Shown in pieces: positions 48,174 through 60,261 of a DNA stretch of 64,000 nt. This stretch comes from Pseudisothecium myosuroides. Taxonomy: Eukaryota > Streptophyta > Bryopsida > Hypnales > Lembophyllaceae. Position numbers and translations under genes: made by a program. Each line of letters starts with the position of its first letter. Positions within the stretch are counted from its first letter, which is position 1. The notes beneath the pieces were generated by a model. That model did not search any database. It saw only the letters and a program-made list of their open reading frames with translations, and was not told where the DNA came from. The stretch covers positions 5,025,296 through 5,089,295 of the forward strand of contig OX637292.1 in assembly GCA_951799445.1 (NCBI GenBank), in the 5' to 3' direction.

Positions 48174-49611
48174 TTTAAGTCCATCTAGATCATTGAGCTA
48201 TGTCAAAATCCGTCTAAGTTCATCCATTTCAGCTAAAATCTTTTTAATCCACCATATGCATTGAAACCATGAATAAATTGCCCTAACTTCTTGAATCTGA
48301 TCCTACTCCATTTAAAGCCTAGCTAAAATCAAGAAACATATATTTAAAAAGTTAGCTATATGATATCAACAATACATTGCAACAACATATTTACAATTCA
48401 AAATGAAACAAAAAACCAATACATATTGATTGTGGAATCATTCTAAAATATTCTTGTCCCTAATTCTAACAAATGCTAACAAAGGCGTTGGAAGAGAAAG
48501 GCCAATGGACGAATTGCAAGTCTTCTATTATATTTTTTTAGTATCATTTAGCCTTGATGCAAGAGATGATCTTTTCATTTATGTCCCTAGAGTAAGCTTC
48601 AATGAGTTCAAATATATTTTTGAAAGCAACTTATTGAAGCAATGAAATAGTTCATCATTATATCCTAACTCTAACTTCTTGTGAGCGATAAATTTAGAAG
48701 TTAACCATTTTGTACCTCATATTTATAAGATGTGATTCAAATTGGACAAAAAGAGACACTATTTGATTCTTGTCTTTTATAGTTTCATCCACTTTGTGCT
48801 TAAATGTTTTTTTGTATTGCATTAACTAAATGTGATTCATGGTTAGAGCACCTTCTTTGTCAAAAAACAAATATACTAATATATCAAGACTAAAGAATTT
48901 GTATGTATAAAAGCACATTCTATGTCTGCAATATTTAGTTTTGTCCTTTTATCAAAAAATAAATCCCACACGGATTAGGAGTTCAATGTGACATTTCTTA
49001 GAATTTTCATTTCCATTCATTATTTGCATTATAACAATGACTACCACATAGACCACCGGAAGACTAGGTTTAAACTTTTATGAAATACCTTATTTTCCAC
49101 ATTCTTAGGGCATACGCAATCTATGATCATAGGTACAATTTATTTGTAAAATTAGAAAAATATCAAAATATTTTCAAGTTTTCCAAAAAAATTGGCCACT
49201 TTTTAGTTGCAAAAATAATTTTCAACAAGAACATAGTTTCCTGTTCGGGTTTCTATACTCCACGCTCTACGCTCCATGCTCGCATGCTAGCTTCGCTTGA
49301 ACCTTTGTGATCATCATTTAGATTTTGAACATCTGAGTGCTAAAGAGTTAAAGTTTTTTTTGAATGTGCAATTCTAATCTTATACTCTATCTTTGTTCAA
49401 TACATTTTTTTTAATATTTATTAATATTTCGTAACAAAATGAAGCTTTTCAAATTTAGGTTCTACTCTAATTCAGAATTTTTAAAAATTATGAGATTTTA
49501 GTGAAAAACTGTGGCTATAAGCTTTACATGCTAAAATCTAATTAAAATAAAAATAGTTGTAAATTTATTTATTTTTGTCATTTTATTTAGAAAAACTGGT
49601 AGTCATATTAA

Positions 49612-49995
49612 TCTCTAAGGAACCAAGCTGCGTTTTTTGGGCAACTCACTATGAATGGAATTTTTACTTTCTTTCTTTGAAATTTCCACACAATGTAGGG
49701 ACAAGGTTTTATCTAAGCCCCAACAATTTTCATAACGCTTGACTACATGGTTAAAAAGTTATTGTATGATACATAGTTTTTTCCTTGGCTTGGTAGGTTG
49801 GGTAGATTAAAAAAATCCCTTTTCTTAGAAACAAAAATTTGAAATGGGTTTTGTAGATTTATATATACGTGGAAAGCTTTGAATCATTCCATTTTGATCA
49901 ATGAGATGAAACTTGATGAAGAATTTTTGTTTGCGGGCAACTATGCATTGTATACTCTAAAGTAAACTTTGAAGCCCTTTATTTCAATCAATTTT
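49612..49995 (-). mobile_element. Truncated TTAA-flanked subfamily 2 element, inverted
   Basis: TTAA at 49608-49611 is followed by a tip TCTCTAAGGAACC. The stretch around GGAAAGCTTTGAATCATTCC at about 49871 is the inverse of the right third of the subfamily. The sequence changes abruptly to GC-rich DNA at about 50008, where the other end should be. Confidence 0.5.
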
Positions 49996-49999
49996 CAAT

Positions 50000-51068
50000 A
50001 TTTTTATGGGCCCCGTCCAAGAAAGGTGACACTCCCAACATGCGGAACGCCGTGCCGCGCTAGGAACTTTGGGAGTGGGGAACGCCGGGGACGTCGTTCG
50101 AAATCCTAACTTGCGATCCTTAGCGCGAACGTGTTTTGTCGCGGCGATACTTACGATCGTACAAACTGGATCGCCACCTTGATTTTGTGGCGGTTGCTTT
50201 CAGTACTGGAGACGAAAAAGGTGTAGGAATGTAGGATTATCAATTGTTGTGAGATGTGTTGGCCTTTTGCAAAGTCAAGAAATCAAAAATTGTTGCCAAA
50301 TTGTGGAAAGCGGCAGTAAAGGATCATCAACGTGTGATTCGTGATTCTTGGACGTAGATACTGTGCAGCGATGTGAAAATTCGTTGTCATCAAGGATTGG
50401 CAGGGGTTAATGTCAGGGTTCACAGAAGAATGGCTGCTTTTTGTTTTTGGTATGTTGAATTTGGTTTACCAGAATGCGCCTATTTTGCTTTTGGAGGTTT
50501 GTGAAATCAGCCGAGTTTGATTTCGCCACATGCTTGCTTTTGTTTCGTTCTTCCTCGTTAAATAGGTGCCTGCAAGTTTTCTTCTATATGCAACTTGAAT
50601 TTAGAATAATGACGATCCTGTCGACGATTGATTTTGTGGTCAGCAGATTCAAGCAGTAGAATAATGGAATCAGCTCAGCAACAGATGCCTCCGCAACTGC
50701 TTAAATCGTTAGAAGATCCTATAATGATTGTTTGTTTTGTTACTTAACTTGACAGTTTTAGTGGTTTTAACTCACTTGCGGACTACAATCAGCAATCTCA
50801 GGATGCAGATCTTGCAAGGTCAGCAACCCCACATTGGATGGACTTTAAGGATAACTCTATGTACACCACCTAAATTGCAAAGCCTAGGGTCAGTTCTTAG
50901 CAACCCATTGGTCAGACTCTAGACAATTCATGAATGTTTTAAGTAGTATCCAATATCTGCGTGGGAACCATCTTTCAATTGGTAAAAAGACTATCAAATT
51001 AAGTCATTCTACTAATAGGATCTATGCTTGATTGCATTTAAGGAGTTGTTACTATACAAAAGTTCATC
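50000..51068 (+). pseudogene. GC-richer remnant with a broken 69-codon frame (50664-50873)
   Basis: Composition rises abruptly near 50008. A frame starts at ATG 50664 (MESAQQQMPPQLLKSLED) and runs to TAA 50871-50873, ending PHWMDFKDNSMYTT. It is broken by a single TAA at 50745-50747. The tail after the stop looks coding-like (SLADYNQQSQDADLAR). A possible 3' splice site (CTTGACAG at about 50748-50755) follows the stop, so a real intron-bearing gene is an alternative. The protein is not recognised. The stretch ends at the pogo-type element. A nine-base hairpin (CACTCCCAA / TTGGGAGTG) is at about 50030-50078. Confidence 0.35.
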
Positions 51069-51070
51069 TA

Positions 51071-54000
51071 AGGTAAGGTGCTCATAAAGCGACCCTTTAA
51101 CAGCTGTTCGTCGTTTTTAGTAGGGTTCAGATGCACAGAGGTTTTTAGTCTCAATTTTCCCTCGAAGAAGAATTGTTGAGGAATCTAACGATACTGGTCC
51201 CATATTTATCGAAGCTTGCATGAATTAGTACATAATTTTGGAAGTGAACTGCCGTAGGCACCTATTGTTGATTGTTAGACTTTGCAAAAGCCAACCACGC
51301 AGAATCAGAAAAAAGATATGGCAGTGAGGAAAACCAGGAGGGCAGCATGCATTAAGTAATACAGGAGGTTCCAAGAAGCGCCAAGGCGAATAAAAAACGG
51401 ACCCTATTCTCTGATGGCAAAAACTAATCCTGACACAATAACTCCGGCCGCAGAGAGAGCAAAAAGAGCAGTAGTCAGCAACTAGTAATGAGTGACGTAT
51501 GTTTTGAACAGAGCCAGCTATGTTCTTTAAATGGATCCGCATGACCCGTTGAAAGAACCGCCGCACCTCCAGAGTTGGCGCTAATAGGAGTTTGAATCGC
51601 GTGGATGAAAAAACGGCCTTGCATCCTTCAGTCGTGTCTGACCGTTACGCGGCTGGGATTCCTTAAGAACGACGGTGGTCCACCAAGTCTCCCATCTTCC
51701 CAATCGGTGGCCAGCAGCAACTCCTTCTTCGTGGACCTTCCGTCACACTACTGGAGTGTTGCCGAACTCCCTCCGGCACTTGTCTGCGCGCTTCGATACC
51801 CCGTCGAACCTCCGCTGCGATCGTAAGCCTTCTGCAGGTTAGTTGGAGTTTTTCAAGTTCCGCCTTTACTTTGCAGCTGCTGGAGTGCTCCAAGTAATCC
51901 ACCTGCATCGTTAACACCTATGCAGTGGCGGTGGTTGATGTCCTCTCATTTTCTTGTTGCAGAATACATTGTTCCCTGTTGAGTGAAAACTAGCTTCGAT
52001 GTGCACTCCTGAAGCATGGGTCCTCAAAAAGTGTTTAGCGATCTCCTTCCCTGTAAGTGCTGCCTCTTCCATTGCTGTACAGTTGATATGTCTTCTTGTT
52101 GATATCCATCTTCCTCGCAATTGTCATGTATGTGTTACATCTCTCTCAAACTCTGTCAATGCAGGTGGTATGTTGTTACTTCAGCTCATAGTCACTTTTG
52201 TGATATTCTGATGTTGTTGCAAGCTCTGGACGTTGGAGCAGGGAAGGCGTCGACCCTATAGCAGCGTCAGGTCAGGTAAAACTGCTTCCCGCATTTCTTC
52301 CATTCTTCTTCCTGCATTGCCAACCTCATAGCAAAGAACGTCACTAATACAGTTGATGTGATTGCAGACCTGTGCTACTGAAAGTGACGCCTTGGTTGAA
52401 CATAGATGTCATTGGAGGAATACTAGTCCCTGCAAACGAAGCAGGGAAGAAGCCAGCAGAATGTAACTAGCTTTGTTGCAAAAACGACGGAGTATTGTAG
52501 ACTGCCAACCATGGCTTCGGGACTTCAAGTAATGCAGGTAAGGCGCTCCCATTTTCTCCCCTCAGTTTCACTTGTCTTCTTGCTATAGCTCGTTTTTGAT
52601 TTTCTTTGCAAATCAGAGGGGGAAACCCGCAATACGGTGTCTTCCACGTTGGCACACATGTGTTCGCTTTTATTAGAGCGTGTAGTCTATCACCATATGC
52701 AGCTACTGCCTTTGCTGACCAGGCCGCCTTGTGCATTTTGTTAGACTTTTGCAAGGCCTGCCTTTCCAGCTTCTCCTTCTATTTCTGTTTTTTTTCTTCA
52801 TCCCTTCTCACTTTGTTCTTCTCGGCTTCTAACCGTCTTCTCTCCTTCTCGTGAGCAGCTTCCTCCTTCTTCAACGCGATTTGCTCCAAAGAGTTGATGT
52901 AGTCGTCTTGCGTCATCCAAATGGATTTGGAATAATCTATGTAAGGCTCTCCTTCCTTTGGGGTTTTCTTCACTTTCGGTAGGACTATCTTAGGAAGTTC
53001 AAAGAAGTTTCCTTCCACAGCGGCTGCATTTCCTTCTTCAGAGTCTTCTGAATTGTCTCCTGCACTATCGTCACTGCAGTTGTCTTCGTCACTTTCTATA
53101 TTCACAAAGTATTGGTTACATATGGGTATGGCTGTTGTATCTTCGTCAAAGATCTCCTGAATTTGCCATTCCTGAAGGCCTTCACCATGGACTCCGTCAT
53201 CATCAGCAATGCCGTCACTTGTAGCTCTGTTTTCACCATCTTCGTTTTCGAAATTTTGGCTGGGTCCAACCTTGGCATCCATTGCTCTCGCATTGAATGG
53301 GTAAATGCCTATAGTTCTAAATCCCTTGCAGATGTTCTCTACTGTCAGTGCTTTCCTAAGTCCCCAAGCTACCCATGCAGCAAGATCCTCCTTCTTTGGA
53401 CTTTTCCCTACATGCTCCACTGTCCACTTATCCCTGTATTAGGCTCGGAAAGCAGTTTTGAATGGCTTGAAGCAACTTACGTCTAGTGGCTGCATTTCAT
53501 GTGATGTATGACTAGGGAATGTTAGTACATCAATACCACTTAGCATTGCTATTTTGACTACTTCCAAAGTCACATGTGATGTATGCCCGTCAACAATAAG
53601 TAGATGCCTGTTTCTAGGGGAGAGTTCATACATATCTCTAACATTCTTAATAAAATGTTTGATCTACCCTTTGAATAACAAGTGCGTCATCCATGCCTTG
53701 GACTGCATCGTCATGGTTGCTTCTTTGTCTCCTGTTTTGTAGAGATAGTTGTACTTCTTTTTTTTCCCTTTGAAAATAAAGAAGTTGGGCAGTTTTTCTC
53801 ACTTAGCATTCATGCAAGCAAGAACAGAGAGCCACTCTCTGTTATCGGGAACTACCATGTGAACATTTCGACTGCCTCATTTAGCTAGAACATAACCACC
53901 TCCATCCTTTCTTGCCTGAGCACCTGACTCGTCATAGTTCCACAACTGATGTGGTTCATATTCGTTCTTTTCATAAAGGTTTAGCAAGTTGTCGTTAAAT

Positions 54001-55999
54001 GTTTTCACATTCTTTGGACACATTGCTTTCGCTCTATTTTGTTCAAGTGGTTGTGCCTTCCTCAAACTAAGTTGAGGATGTCTATTAAGGAAACATCTCA
54101 TCCAGCCACGTCCGGGAACGCCATCCTTAAACGGTGTAACCCTAGTTTGGGTAAACATATGGACTTTTGCACGTATTGCACCCATGTGCAGTGGAAATCC
54201 ACGCATTTGCATTTCTATCAAGTAGTCGACAATTTTATCTTCTTCCGCATCACTTAGAATGCCTTTCTTTCCCCGTCTCCTAGACAATGTTGTCCCATAT
54301 GCATGCCCTCTGAAACTTGTGAAAGGGATCCCGTGGTTCCTAGCTGCAGTCTTTAACAGTAATCCATCATCAACATCTTTTAAAGCTTCCTTCAATTGTG
54401 ACTGAGTCCAGTTTCCGTTCTTCTTTACTTTCTTACGAACATCTCTTTTAATTGACGGACTAGGGGTCTGTTTTACCTCCGTAGCTACTGGTTCGCTGTT
54501 GGAGTCCCATGCTCTCTGTTGCTGACGTTGCCATTGGAGCAGAGGCTGTCATCTCCAGCGCCGAATACATCGACTCTGAAATGTGAGGGCTCCATGGCGT
54601 TCGTTAACTCCAGGTCGTCGACTGCTTCTGCCGCTGTCGGCATCGCCCCTGCTGACAGCGTCGGGGACTTCAATTGTTGCTGCCTGTCATCGTCGGAGTC
54701 TCCAGTTGGCTGCACGCTGATCTTTGCGCGCTTCTTCTCTGTCTCTTGTTGGTCGTGCCTATCACTCTGTAGATGTTCAAAGTCGGCCTCTCTATGCTCA
54801 CTGGGGCTGATCCAATCGCCAGCTGCATTAACTTTGAGCGGTAGAGGCTTCGAAATTGCTGGCTTGGAGACGGATGTTCCCAAAAAGCGGCGATGTCGAT
54901 CCAACAAGTAAGAAGTGTTGTTGCAGTAGTCGTTGACATTTTCTTGAAGCTCAGGAGGCTGAAAGTTATTAGTCTGATTGTTGTTAGCGTCGTCTGTTGC
55001 TAGCAAATCCCAGTTGAAGTCGTCAGGTAAGTTTTTGTCATCACTTTCTTCTTTGACTCTAATGTCGGATTCCTGATAATCGCTTTGACTGGAACCCCAA
55101 CTTTGAGGTCTTCTCCACTCACCACTGTAGCTTTTGTGGCTATCATTAGAGCCTTCAACAAAGTCGTCATTCGACTGGTCCATCGTGTGAGCCTGCAACA
55201 GCCCACCAATGAATTAGGCTATGCGTTTCTACAGCAGTTGTAATCCTACGACCCGGTTTTCCTACAAAAACTCTCGAAATACTAGTACCTTTGGTTTATG
55301 ATACAATTTGATTTCAACTCATTTGAAATGCTAGCCTCATAATGTGAAAAGCCGAAGCTTTACCTTCAGTTGCAGATCCTATCAAAGTGTTCAAATTCTC
55401 ACTGTATTGTCTACAATTTCGATGGTCTCCCAATTGTAAGTATGACTCAAGAAATGAAAGCAAAACAATACTCCACGTTTCCAGAATGCTCGTTTACACT
55501 GTCAAACAATGACTACTTCCTCATGAACTTCGATTCTATGGGCAAAAGAAGGCGCCATCAATACTCTCTCAAGCGCCTTCAAGATTCATTAACGCAAAAT
55601 TCGGCTCATCAGGGTTTGAAAGTGAATATATTATTACCTGAAAGCCGCTGCCTTATTGTCCTAAAAGCGGACTTTACTCTCCTCTCTTTGACCCATCCTG
55701 TACTTTCTCATAGTTTTAAATTCTTCACCATGCGTTAAAATCTCAAATTCGCTGACAATTCATTTTTTTATTAATTTTTCAACATGTGTGCAATGTTTGT
55801 CAAATGGACCCACTGTTCATTCTATTTAATCCGTTTGCAAACTCTTAACCAGTACTTCACGATTCTTAAATAGCACTGACACTATGAACAGTCCATTCTC
55901 TGGCCACAATTTATCCATTTCAAAATCCAATAATGACCGTTTTAGAGCACTTTGTAGGGACGGTTCCTAGAGGACGGTCGCAATTAGAGCCCCTTACCT
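51071..55999 (-). mobile_element. 4.93 kb pogo-type DNA transposon with both ends present
   Basis: TA at 51069-51070 and 56000-56001 flank a 4,929-base element. Its left end is AGGTAAGGTGCTCATAAAGC. The reverse-complemented right end is AGGTAAGGGGCTCTAATTGC, and both continue into GCGACC. It encodes a minus-strand transposase with pogo-family domains, and pogo elements duplicate TA. The 1.7 kb left of the transposase (51.1-52.8 kb) and the 0.8 kb at right hold no recognised gene. They may be introns, regulatory sequence or captured DNA. The tips resemble those of the short AGGTRGG elements at 25.1, 34.7 and 35.0 kb. Confidence 0.8.
52779..55183 (-). pseudogene. Pogo-family (DDE_1) transposase, interrupted by four in-frame stops
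   Basis: Upstream, a 54485-55183 frame gives an acidic, Ser/Asn-rich N-terminal region starting MDQSNDDFVEG. The main frame, shifted by one base, is open from about 54545 to 52779. Domains in order: a Psq-type helix-turn-helix (NWTQSQLKEALKDVDDG, then AARNHGIPFTSFRGH), a CENP-B/Tc5-type second DNA-binding domain (LSDAEEDKIVDYL, then GWMRCFLNRHPQLSLRKAQ), and the DDE_1 catalytic core. The core has Asp at 53931-53933 (WNYDESG), Asp at 53589-53591 (LLIVDGHTSH) and Asp at 53481-53483 (MQPLDVSCFKPFK), with 36 residues between the last two. The C-terminus is acidic, then Lys/Glu coiled-coil-like, ending at 52779. In-frame stops: TGA 53879-53877, TGA 53801-53799, TAG 53666-53664 and TAA 53441-53439. 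The N-terminal region may join by an intron or reflect a frameshift. No active enzyme is expected. Confidence 0.85.
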
Positions 56000-56001
56000 T
56001 A

Positions 56002-57550
56002 TATTACAAAGCTCACCACACATGGGTGTTGAATGACTTACTTGGACAGGTTTAGAATATGTCCCATGAATCCCGGATTACCAGCTGTATTTCTGCACTC
56101 CAATAAGAAAACCATAAATAAGCATCAACTTTTCAAAAATAAAAGCTTGTGCCCTGTGTTGCTTTACAACTACCAGCTGCCAACAATGATGACTGAACAA
56201 CAGTGAACACATCAAACAAGTCCCAATACGAGTGCAATATGCAACAATATACTCTCCAATTCATCGCATACAAACTCTAAAACTGTCATCAAACTACAAC
56301 ATTAACTTTGAAAACACTCGACCCTCTTTAATGACACTCTACACTTGCACATTCCTTGCATATCTTAGAATCTTTCATGTTGTGTAAACATTTGCTTGGA
56401 CAACCACCCCATGTCAAGCCCATTTGTCTCCTCAAGGCAGGGTTATAAGAATAGACTTTCATGCACACAAAAACAAAAACTGAATTCTACATGGAAGTGC
56501 GCAATAGTTGCAAGAGGCAAAGGGAATTGTTGACCGACAAAACTTTGGGAGAGGTGAAAAGCAGAAGAGGCAAAGTTCAGGAAACTATTTTTAACATTGG
56601 ACTTGAACTTTGGGGTATCTTTTAGTTTGACAACAAGGCAACACAACACAACAAGGCAAATGTAGTTCCTCATCATGAAACTCGACCCTGAAAAACTCCA
56701 AAAAATCTTTTCTGAATCCAACATAACATGGAAGTTCGCTCGTTAGAGAGGGTTGAGCATATGTTCTCAGGGGCAGAGCAAAACTTTCAAGTTCTACGAA
56801 CTCCGAAGAACCGGAACAAATGCAACTGAGGAATAAAAAGTCAGGAAAAGATTAAAAGACACAAGGCCGTCGACTCTATACAAATGAACGAACTACACAA
56901 GATTTTTGCTACTTGTTTGCGCTCATGTAAGTCCTACGATCCCAAGCAAGCATCGATTCTATAAATTACGATTGATGTCAATCCTTGATACCCCTCTCAA
57001 ACAACTTGCAGCTCTCCCATCTAAGCATTCATGTCTTCTGAAGTTACCACTATTCTTGCTCTAGCAGTGGTAGTGGATTACAAAGAGACACACACGGAAC
57101 TGATAAATCGCACTCCGTTTGCACACAACAAGTAGCATTGTTCTTTGAACAGAATGCAAAATGGAAAATGGATCTTAAAAAAGCCAAGCAAAATCAAAAA
57201 CCACACCCCACATCTCTCTCTCTCCCCGCACACTACGAACCTCACACCACGAAAAGCGAATCCACCTCAACCAGCTCAAAACCTAACCGATCTCGCCACT
57301 TCCAAACAGATATCTCCACCACAAATTGCACATTCTCAACTCCTCTTTTCACTTTCGACGCGACCATCCAGGTAGCTCCACAACATCGATCAATACCGCA
57401 CTGTCCTAACGACAATCCCACCCAACCCCAACCTAATCCAACAACCCTTCCTCTCCCACAGAATCCACAACAAAGCAGAAAATTTAATTTGTCACCTACT
57501 TTTCAAAAGATCACCGACTGCACCGACCGCAAGCTCGTAATCTTCAAATA
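56002..57550. other. Intergenic DNA, pyrimidine-rich on the plus strand
   Basis: No recognised gene. A 137-codon plus-strand frame at 57138-57551 is Pro/Ser/Thr/Asn-rich and overlaps a second open frame; it looks compositional. The stretch could be 3' sequence of the possible minus-strand unit at 57.55-58.07 kb. Confidence 0.3.
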
Positions 57551-58075
57551 GAGACGCGCATTGGCAGCTCCTCCATGGATTCCAACCAATGAGATCCGAG
57601 TGCTTGACCTTCAGGAGCTATCACCATTCTCCAATGTTCAATGAATTCTTGACTCCACCGCTTGATCTGTGCACTTCCACCTACAAATTAGCAAAGCCGG
57701 ATGATGAGTTCTCAAGGGAAAGTAGCAAAAACAGCAAGGTACCTTGTTAGCTTTTGAAATTCGGCTCACTTACTCAGCTGCTGCTGCAAATACTTTCGAG
57801 CTCGCGAAAAGATGACATGATGTGGAATATCGGTTGTTTTTACTGCAAACACGAAGACGATCTCGGACACAGGAAACTTGCGTGAGATGGGTTGCCAGGA
57901 AGAGACACGAACGCCGCATTCCCCCCAAAATAGATTCAAGTGCCGCTGTTGGAGCTGCTGCCGAGCTTGACGTATGACTTAAGCCAACGCATCGCACAGT
58001 TGTAGGTTGGGGATGGAAGATCGTGCGAACTGCGGACGGTCCGATGGCGTGTTTACCGAGCCCTCTATATACTCA
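57551..58075 (-). other. Possible minus-strand transcription unit, unidentified
   Basis: A TATATAGAGG box reads on the minus strand at about 58068-58059. About 70 bases downstream are an ATG (57992, 18 codons) and open frames. A strong donor (GAGTAAGTGAG at about 57773) and an acceptor (TTTGTAGGTGG at about 57683) would splice out about 90 bases. Two of the joined frames stay open: one ends at 57549 with EELPMRVSI, another ends soon after the junction. Neither product is recognised and the start codon is uncertain. A non-coding RNA is equally possible. Confidence 0.28.
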
Positions 58076-58324
58076 TTCAAGTTGTGGGCTATGGCGGCCC
58101 TCTTTAGAGCATCAACATTTAGCAATGGAGGCATGCTAATGGGACGCAACAATTCTCAGATAATGTGCAACTATAGCAGGTTGTGGATTTCCAGATTTTT
58201 GTGGAAGGCACCCCGCTCCAATGCAACCTCAATAGTATTGCCACAGTATCCATACCTTACGTACCTTAAGTTTGGCTGGTTGTTGGTTTGTTTTGTTTGT
58301 TTGTTAAGTTGAGATCTCCTAGAA

Positions 58325-58530
58325 GGTGCGTCCCCTAGTGGCGTACTTGGTACCATCGAAAAGCCCCTGGCAGGGAGGGGTGCACGGACTTAGTTTTGTA
58401 ACATTCGGACCTACGATGGAAAAGTTATTGGATTTCAAAGTTTTTTATGAATCAAAAAATTAAAAAATTATTTTTTTTTTAGTTTTAGTTTTAGTTTTTT
58501 GGTGCGTGTGGCAACGGCTCATGGACTTTT
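58325..58530. repeat. Dispersed repeat, better-preserved copy of 42835-43030
   Basis: It begins GGTGCGTCCCCTAGTGGCG and is followed by GTACTTGGTACCATCG and a GC-rich stretch, then becomes AT-rich. The head looks slightly like a polymerase III A box (TGGCGTACTTGG), but no B box follows, so SINE identity is not supported. Confidence 0.5.
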
Positions 58531-58939
58531 TTTTATATTGTTTGGACCTGCAATGTGAAAGTTATGGATTTTTGAGTTATTTTTGGTTATTAAAAATTAC
58601 TAAATTATGCTAAATTATGTATCTTTTGAACTAAACCCTAAACTTCTTCTACCACATGCTCATCACCAATACATGTAAGCTGACCTTAAGCATTCAAAAA
58701 CACCACAAAAATTCTTATTGTGCCAAAATGAAATGAAATTTCAATGGCTAATCAGTTCTTCCCATGTATTATTTTGAGTAGCCTAGATCCCTTCGAAAAA
58801 TACAGAAAGAAGAATGCCTGTAGTGATTCAATACACCTTGCCTCTCAAAAAGCTTCACACTCTGTTGTTGTATTGTTATCATCCCTTTATCATTATTTCT
58901 AGCCCGCCATATCTATTTGATTTTGAAAATTAATCATTT

Positions 58940-59287
58940 AAAGTAGATCAAAATTTCTTCAATATATGATTTTGTAGGTGATTCTTGAGGGCCCACACAT
59001 CTTGTTCGAAAAAAATAGGATGTAGGTTGTGTGACCTGTGAAGTGCAGCTGCCCTGTTTTTCGCAAGGTCAAAAAATGGATTTTTGTTAATTCAAACGCT
59101 AATATCTTTTAATCCATAAGGTGGAAATGTCTGAAATTTTTTTCATATCTTTTCAAACTAGCGTACTACAAGATCCTACGGTTACATGTGTGCAAAAATG
59201 TTCTTTGGTCTAAAATTTGGTACTTGTACTAGAATTGATAGTTTTAGATCGTTTTTTTGTGAAAACATAGTCAGGGAACTTTAGGGG
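58940..59287 (-). mobile_element. Truncated TTAA-type subfamily 2 element, inverted
   Basis: The right tip GGGAACTTTAGGGG precedes TTAC (59288-59291). Inward it carries the inverse of the 377-1296 left third: TGTGAAGTGCAGCTGCCC-type block at about 59037, then GGTTACATGTGTGC. The opposite tip was not found, and the left boundary is approximate. Confidence 0.6.
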
Positions 59288-59291
59288 TTAC

Positions 59292-60257
59292 AAAGAAATA
59301 CAAAATATTATCATATTAAATTCATTCTTCAATTTTGAGAATATTAGCAATTTTTATTATTATTGTTCATTATTGGATTGCTTTAAATAGGCGACTTATG
59401 AATTTTGAACAATCGGCATTTTTGTATCAATGGAGAGCGTGCAAGAGATTATTTGTTATTTGAGATAGAGTTGCAAGTTGACTTCATGGTTGTGGATTTA
59501 TTTTGGTGTCGGAGGCAAGTTGAGATTTTATTTGAGACAAACTATCAAAAATTGGGAGAATTCAACATGAATTACAAAAGGGGTATACATGTCTTTTTCT
59601 CATTGGTTGCAAAACTTTTACTCAAATTTTGAAAGAAGAACAATAGCAGTTTTTCCATTGAATGTAAAACATTTAAAACAATATTTCTGGAAGGGATACA
59701 ATAGTCCTTTTTTTAAAAAAGAACTTTAATATTTTTATTCAAAAAAATACGCCACAAGTGTTTAAAGCTTAATCTGTAGTTTTGGTCAAAGCTAAATTTT
59801 GGAGATTTAGTGCAACTAAGATCTTGAACAATCCTAAAATCTTCGCAACTTCCCTAATCTCTATAAACGAACATGTGGAAGTTCTAAATTCTAATCCCTA
59901 CAATCGAGTCTGTACTACATGGAACTAATAATGACCTTTCTTACATAGCAACAAAGAGAGGAGCTTGACTCTTCAACACAAAATAGTGAAATTAGATTGT
60001 CCCTCACGAATTTCTTGACATTCTACAATATATAAATATTTACTATTTTTCTACAAGAATGCACTACTTTTGAATTTAGTATTGTTGTAATTGGGACTCA
60101 TAAACCTCCATGTGTACAATCAAAATGATTTCTAGAAATGTATGTTGTCTTTGATGGCTTGTAAAGTGACTTTCTTGAAGTAAGGCAACCTAATTTCACT
60201 ATTTTGTGATAAGTTAATGCATGCTATGATACTTGGACAGTAGACTCAATCGCCTCT
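59292..60257. other. AT-rich intergenic DNA
   Basis: No gene, RNA or clear element ends seen. The 75-codon frame at 59405-59632 has no recognisable features. Confidence 0.35.
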
Positions 60258-60261
60258 TTTA

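Noticed and set aside
57138..57551. 137-codon Pro/Thr/Ser-rich plus-strand frame
   Set aside because: Composition follows the pyrimidine-rich strand and an equally open overlapping frame exists. No motif is present.
58325..58400. tRNA-derived SINE head
   Set aside because: The A-box-like stretch is imperfect and no B box or tRNA fold follows.
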